Source of the DNA: an uncultured Ruminococcus sp.
GTDB taxonomy: Bacteria > Bacillota > Clostridia > Oscillospirales > Ruminococcaceae
Reading direction: 5' to 3'
Length of the DNA stretch: 9,040 nucleotides
NCBI GenBank assembly: GCA_946531975.1
Contig: CAMNAY010000055.1
Coordinates: 1 to 9,040, forward strand
The position numbers were made by a program, and so were the translations under genes. Numbering within the stretch: position 1 is the first letter of the stretch; the number at the start of each line of letters is the position of its first letter. The notes under the pieces are model-generated. The model had not been told where the DNA came from. It saw only the letters and a program-made list of their open reading frames with translations, and ran no database searches. Shown in pieces: positions 5,214 through 9,040 of this stretch.

Positions 5214-6509
5214 TCAGATATCGTTGCGGGCAATATCCTCATAAGATTCGCGGCGCACGACCGTCCGGGCTTCGCCGTCCCTGACCATGACGATCTCCGC
5301 ACGCGGATTGCGGTTGTAGTTTGACGCCATCGAGTAGTTATAAGCGCCGGTCGCGAGCACCGCGAGTGTATCGCCGGGCTCTGCGGGCTGCAGCGGCATA
5401 TCCTCACCGATGAGGTCGCCGCTCTCACAGCACTTTCCGCCGATGGTAACGCGCTCGCTGCGTTCCGCTGCCGCCTTGTTTGCGATCAGCGCCTCATAGC
5501 GGGAATGGTAGAGTGCATAGCGCGGGTTGTCGCACATACCGCCGTCCACCAGCACATAGGTACGCACATTCGGAATGGTCTTCTTTGCCATGACTGTATA
5601 GAGCGTGAGACCGGCGCCGCCGACGATCGAGCGTCCCGGCTCAAACAGCACAAACGGATTCGGGAAGTCCAGCTCCGCGCAGACAGCCTTTACCGCCGCA
5701 AGAATGGCGCGGACGATGCTGCCGAATGCGGGCGGATCGTCGTCCTCCGTGTAGCGGATGCCGGGACCGCCGCCGAGATTCAGCTCCGGCAGTGTGAGAC
5801 CCAGCTCTGTGCGGATCTGCGCCATAAAGCGCACCATCACTCTGCCCGCTTCCGCGAACGGTTCCGTATCGAAGATCTGCGAACCGATATGGCAGTGCAG
5901 ACCGACCAGTCTGAGATTCGGGTAAGCCGCAGCAGCCTTGACGGCTTCGAGCGCCTCTCCGGTTTCGAGAGCAAAGCCGAACTTGCTGTCGATGCAGCCG
6001 GTCTTGACGAAATCATGCGTATGTGCGTCGATGCCGGGCTTGATGCGCAGCATGACCGCGGGTGTCTTGCCGAGGGAACCGGCAATGCGGTTGAGCCGCT
6101 CCAGCTCCGGCAGATGATCGGCAACGATTCTGCCGACGCCCGCCTTCATTGCCATTTCCAGCTCCTCATCGGACTTGCTGTTGCCGTGGAAGACGATCTT
6201 CTCCGCCGGCATGCCCGCCTGAAGCGCAGTATAGAGCTCGCCGCCGGAGATCACATCGGCACCGAGCTGCTCCGAGTGAACGATGCGGTACAGCTCCTTG
6301 CAGGAGAGCGCCTTGCTCGCATAGCAGATCAGACCGTTTCCGCCGTACTCCTCCGCGATCACGCGCTGATAGCCGCGGCAGTTTTCGCGGATCATATTCT
6401 CATCCATCACATACAGCGGCGTGCCGTGCTTCTTTGCGAGTGCGGTCATATCGGCGCCCCCGAAACAGAGTGTTCCCTGTTCCGACACTGTGAGATTGGG
6501 TGTAAGCAT
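5214..6509 (-). CDS. lysA: Diaminopimelate decarboxylase
   Basis: PLP-dependent decarboxylation of meso-2,6-diaminopimelate to L-lysine and CO2, the last step of lysine synthesis in the cytoplasm. The 431 residues have the usual length and all main motifs of the fold-type III (alanine racemase-like) family. K66 in YASKA forms the Schiff base; HCHIGSQI is at 205-212; the PLP phosphate-binding GGGPG is at 246-250; EPGRSIV starts at 290. The C-terminal beta domain has VDGGMCDN and CESGD (C361, E362), which contribute to the partner active site in the dimer, and GAYNYSMASNYN with Y390. The ATG at 6509 has AAAGGA 9 nt upstream. It lies 21 bp after the methyltransferase gene, probably in one transcript. 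No lysine riboswitch or T-box fits in that gap, so any lysine control must act elsewhere. Confidence 0.98.
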   Translation of the reverse strand: MLTPNLTVSEQGTLCFGGADMTALAKKHGTPLYVMDENMIRENCRGYQRVIAEEYGGNGLICYASKALSCKELYRIVHSEQLGADVISGGELYTALQAGMPAEKIVFHGNSKSDEELEMAMKAGVGRIVADHLPELERLNRIAGSLGKTPAVMLRIKPGIDAHTHDFVKTGCIDSKFGFALETGEALEAVKAAAAYPNLRLVGLHCHIGSQIFDTEPFAEAGRVMVRFMAQIRTELGLTLPELNLGGGPGIRYTEDDDPPAFGSIVRAILAAVKAVCAELDFPNPFVLFEPGRSIVGGAGLTLYTVMAKKTIPNVRTYVLVDGGMCDNPRYALYHSRYEALIANKAAAERSERVTIGGKCCESGDLIGEDMPLQPAEPGDTLAVLATGAYNYSMASNYNRNPRAEIVMVRDGEARTVVRRESYEDIARNDI

Positions 6510-6530
6510 ATCAAAACATCCTTTCTTGGG

Positions 6531-7652
6531 TTACTTCCAGTATTGGTAAAGCTGGCACTGCATCATGCCGTTGTAGAGCTTCCGGCGCTTGCGCGCCTTT
6601 CTGCCAAAACGTGTCTCGAATTCTGCGTCCGGAGAAATGATGCTGCATGAACTGTCTGCGGGGAAGACCTTTCCCATGATCTGATAGAGTTCTCTTGCCT
6701 GTTCGACATCGAGCATCCGCTCGCCGTAGGGCGGGTTGCAGACGATATTCTGACCGCGCTCAAACCGAAACTGCCGGATATCCTGCTGTTTTACGGTAAT
6801 GCGGTCAGCCACGCCCGCCTTTTTGGCATTGGCAAGGGTCAGCGCAACGGCTTCCGGATCGCTGTCATAGCCCACAGCGCGGAATTCCGCATTGCGGTTG
6901 ATCTTCTCGGAAGCGGCGGCTCTCGCCTGACGGAATACCGCTGCATCGACCTGCTCCCAGCGCTCGCAGGCAAAGCTGCGGTGCAGTCCGGGTGCGATGC
7001 GGAGCGCACGTCTGGCGCCTTCGATGAGGAAGGTGCCGCTGCCGCAGAAGGGGTCACAGAGCTGCGTATCACTGCGGACATGCGAGAGATCGAGGATGCC
7101 TGCGGCGAGTGTTTCGCGGATCGGCGCAGCATTTGCGTGCTGACGCCAGCCGCGCTTATAGAGCGGAATGCCGGTCGTATCGAGGTAGACCGTGCAGTGA
7201 TCGTTCCGGATCTGGAACTGGATCACATGCGGCTCGCCGGTCTCCGGCAGTGTCTCCGTATGATACGCCCTCTGAAGCCGTTTGACGGCAGCCTTCTTGA
7301 CGATCGCCTGACATGCCGGAACGCTGTGCAGCGCGGAATTCAGCGAGCTGCCCTTGACGATGAAGGCATCGTCTCTGCCGATGACGTCTTCGAGCGGGAG
7401 CTGCATCACGCCGTCAAAGAGCGGATCAAACGCAGTTTTCCCGCGCTGTGCCGCGACGGAGAACTGTCCCAGCTCAATGAGCACGCGCTCGGCGGTCGTC
7501 AGCTCAATGTTTGCCGCCGCGACCGTATCCCAGCCGCCGGAGAACGACACTCTGCCGTCCGCCGCGGAAATCTCCGCAGCACTGAGCCGAACCAGCTCAA
7601 ATTTCAATACACTTTCGAGCCCGAAGTGACACGGGCAGACAATCCGAAACAT
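6531..7652 (-). CDS. THUMP-domain class I SAM-dependent rRNA methyltransferase (YpsC/RlmL-like)
   Basis: Predicted to methylate guanine N2 in 23S rRNA, by analogy with the RlmL half of RlmKL; Firmicutes carry this shorter stand-alone form, annotated YpsC in Bacillus. It has 373 residues. The N-terminus MFRIVCPCHFGLE is typical, and the THUMP-type RNA-binding region covers about 50-160. The Rossmann methyltransferase domain has SAM-binding motif I DPFCGSGTFLIEGA at 200-213, the acidic GYDSDPEA at 261-268, and the catalytic NPPYGER at 306-312, the N-P-P-Y class that methylates exocyclic amines. The C-terminus is basic (RKARKRRK). The ATG at 7652 has GAGGA 8 nt upstream. It lies 40 bp after the spermidine-synthase-like gene and 21 bp before lysA. 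The family is certain; the target base is by analogy only. Confidence 0.93.
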   Translation of the reverse strand: MFRIVCPCHFGLESVLKFELVRLSAAEISAADGRVSFSGGWDTVAAANIELTTAERVLIELGQFSVAAQRGKTAFDPLFDGVMQLPLEDVIGRDDAFIVKGSSLNSALHSVPACQAIVKKAAVKRLQRAYHTETLPETGEPHVIQFQIRNDHCTVYLDTTGIPLYKRGWRQHANAAPIRETLAAGILDLSHVRSDTQLCDPFCGSGTFLIEGARRALRIAPGLHRSFACERWEQVDAAVFRQARAAASEKINRNAEFRAVGYDSDPEAVALTLANAKKAGVADRITVKQQDIRQFRFERGQNIVCNPPYGERMLDVEQARELYQIMGKVFPADSSCSIISPDAEFETRFGRKARKRRKLYNGMMQCQLYQYWK

Positions 7653-7692
7653 AAATAAACTCCTCTGTGTGCTGTTCAGCGTGATCCGCCTG

Positions 7693-9040
7693 TCAGCCGA
7701 TCAGACCCTTGATGCCCTCTTTCTCGAATTTTGTGCGGTAATAATCCAGTTCGCGGGAGATCATCGCGTCGATTGTCTGCATACCGAGCAGCTCGACAGG
7801 CGCCTTGTCATCCGTGAGGATGCGGCTGCCGCCGGAATAGGGGGTCAGTCTCGCCTGCACCTTATTCATCATATCCGCAAGCTCCTGATTCTCCAGCGCC
7901 AGCGTATTGGCTCTGAGGTTTTCCGCGATTGCGGGATTCTGCGATGCAAACAGCTCACGGTTTGTCGCGCCCTGTACATCGGCAGTGTAGACATACCCGA
8001 ACACTGAAGCGATCGTGTCCTGCAAGTAGGCATTGATGCCGTTTTCGTCCTGCGAAATCATGTTCATATTGACGATCATGACGCCGTTTTCTTTGAGGTG
8101 ACTGCGCACCATGGTAAAGAACTCTTTGGAGGACATCTGGAACGGAATGGTGATATCCTGATAGGCGTCCACCATGATGATATCGTACTTTTTATCGGTT
8201 CCGCTGAGGAAGGCTCTGCCGTCATAGGTCGTGACGGGGATGTCATCGGGCAGCGCGAAGTATTCGTGAGCGAGGTCGGTGATCTTCCCGTCGATCTCGA
8301 CGCCTTCGATGTGCATATCGCTGAAATAGCGTCTGCACTGTGTCGCATAGGTGCCGGTGCCCATGCCCAGTACGAGCAGATCGGTCTGCTCCTGCTGTTC
8401 GAGCATCAGCGGCGCGGCAAGCGCGTAATCGTAGTACATACCGGTCAGCGCGTCGTCCTTGATATACACGGACTGCACGCCGAACAGCACATTTGTCGAG
8501 AGGATGACCCTAGAGTCATCCTCCTGCACCTGTAAATAGTTGTAGACAGATTCATCCTCCAGCGTGAGATGCTTCTCCCAGAAGGCGAAGCCGAAGCTCA
8601 GTGCAGCGACGGAGCAGCCCGCAAAGAGAATGACAGAAATGATGACCTTTACGGCACCGCGCTTCACGGAGATAAAGTACACCGCGCTGAGCAGCAGCAG
8701 AATGCCGGAGAAGATCACGAAGGTTGCTGCGGTACCGACCGCGGGAATCGACACAAAGGTCGGGATAAAAGTGCCGATGATGCTGCCGATCGTATTCGCG
8801 GCGCCGAGCGTGCCGACGGTCTTTCCGCTGTCATCGAGGCTGCTGACGGAGAACTTCACCAGCGAAGGCGTAACCGTACCGAGCAGAAAGAGCGGATAGA
8901 CAAAGACGATCATGCACGAGAGGAACGCCGCCCAGATCAGGAAATTCGTGTTGACGGTCATGACCAGCAGCGCCGAGATGCCGAGGATGACCATTTTCCC
9001 GACGAACGGGATCGCCGCGATCCAGACCGCCGCGATCAGC
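7693..9040 (-). CDS. Membrane-bound spermidine synthase-like protein (5' end outside window)
   Basis: Resembles proteins annotated as fused MFS/spermidine synthase: a multi-span membrane part followed by a class I Rossmann domain of the polyamine aminopropyltransferase type. The frame stays open to the window edge, giving 448 residues to TGA at 7693-7695. A Met at 8994 is possible, but the hydrophobic sequence continues before it, so I treat the gene as partial. Visible membrane segments lie at about 14-29, 34-56, 83-100, 102-124 and 130-153, with the conserved loop GAANTIGSIIGTF. The soluble domain has the nucleotide-binding loop LLVLGMGTGT (G225, G227, G229), VEID at 247-250, YDGRAF at 272-277, VDAY with D291, and a late LTDDKAPVELL. 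The exact aminopropyltransferase motifs (GGGDGG, DPxGPA) are not present, so polyamine synthesis is not assured; it may act on another acceptor or be regulatory. It is first of four co-directional genes in view. Confidence 0.82.
   Translation of the reverse strand, partial: LIAAVWIAAIPFVGKMVILGISALLVMTVNTNFLIWAAFLSCMIVFVYPLFLLGTVTPSLVKFSVSSLDDSGKTVGTLGAANTIGSIIGTFIPTFVSIPAVGTAATFVIFSGILLLLSAVYFISVKRGAVKVIISVILFAGCSVAALSFGFAFWEKHLTLEDESVYNYLQVQEDDSRVILSTNVLFGVQSVYIKDDALTGMYYDYALAAPLMLEQQEQTDLLVLGMGTGTYATQCRRYFSDMHIEGVEIDGKITDLAHEYFALPDDIPVTTYDGRAFLSGTDKKYDIIMVDAYQDITIPFQMSSKEFFTMVRSHLKENGVMIVNMNMISQDENGINAYLQDTIASVFGYVYTADVQGATNRELFASQNPAIAENLRANTLALENQELADMMNKVQARLTPYSGGSRILTDDKAPVELLGMQTIDAMISRELDYYRTKFEKEGIKGLIG

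Noticed and set aside
6510..6530. Possible lysine riboswitch or T-box before lysA
   Set aside because: Only 21 bp separate the two genes, far too little for either element; any such leader would have to sit before the first gene of the cluster, outside the window.
5505..6650. Long + strand open frame (381 codons) opposite lysA
   Set aside because: It spans the lysA/methyltransferase junction antisense and has no recognisable domain; both - strand genes are unmistakable.

Overview
The window reads as a chromosomal segment from a fairly GC-rich Firmicute, most likely a Clostridia/Ruminococcus-type anaerobe. The hints are the acetate kinase (fermentative acetate formation), lipoprotein signal peptides, a poly-threonine linker of a kind common on ruminococcal surface proteins, Firmicutes-style single-domain versions of the RNA-modifying enzymes, and AGGAGG-type ribosome binding sites. 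This placement is inference from protein style; no rRNA or tRNA gene is present.

Left part, + strand (1-4138): the 3' end of acetate kinase (ackA); a cytidine deaminase (cdd) with an unusual N-terminal extension of about 65 residues; a lipoprotein peptide/oligopeptide-binding component of an ABC transporter with no permease or ATPase beside it; a perfect 11-bp-stem terminator; a near-consensus extended -10 promoter; and a surface SGNH/GDSL hydrolase lipoprotein held on a Thr-rich stalk. Its 3' end has a strong terminator.

Right part, - strand (9040 down to 4188): four genes in one direction with gaps of 40, 21 and 60 bp. In transcription order they are a membrane-anchored spermidine-synthase-like protein (5' end outside the window), a THUMP-type class I rRNA methyltransferase (YpsC/RlmL-like), diaminopimelate decarboxylase (lysA), and an RluA-family 23S rRNA pseudouridine synthase with an S4 domain. 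A terminator-like hairpin sits between lysA and the pseudouridine synthase gene and almost touches the latter's Shine-Dalgarno sequence. The two halves converge at about 4139-4187.

The content is core metabolism, RNA modification and surface lipoproteins. I see no mobile element, CRISPR array, toxin-antitoxin pair, phage gene or defence cassette, and I do not claim an undescribed system. The points most worth a second look are the extended cytidine deaminase, the divergent aminopropyltransferase-like membrane protein, an 11-bp tandem duplication that supplies a stop codon, and the hairpin/RBS junction after lysA.
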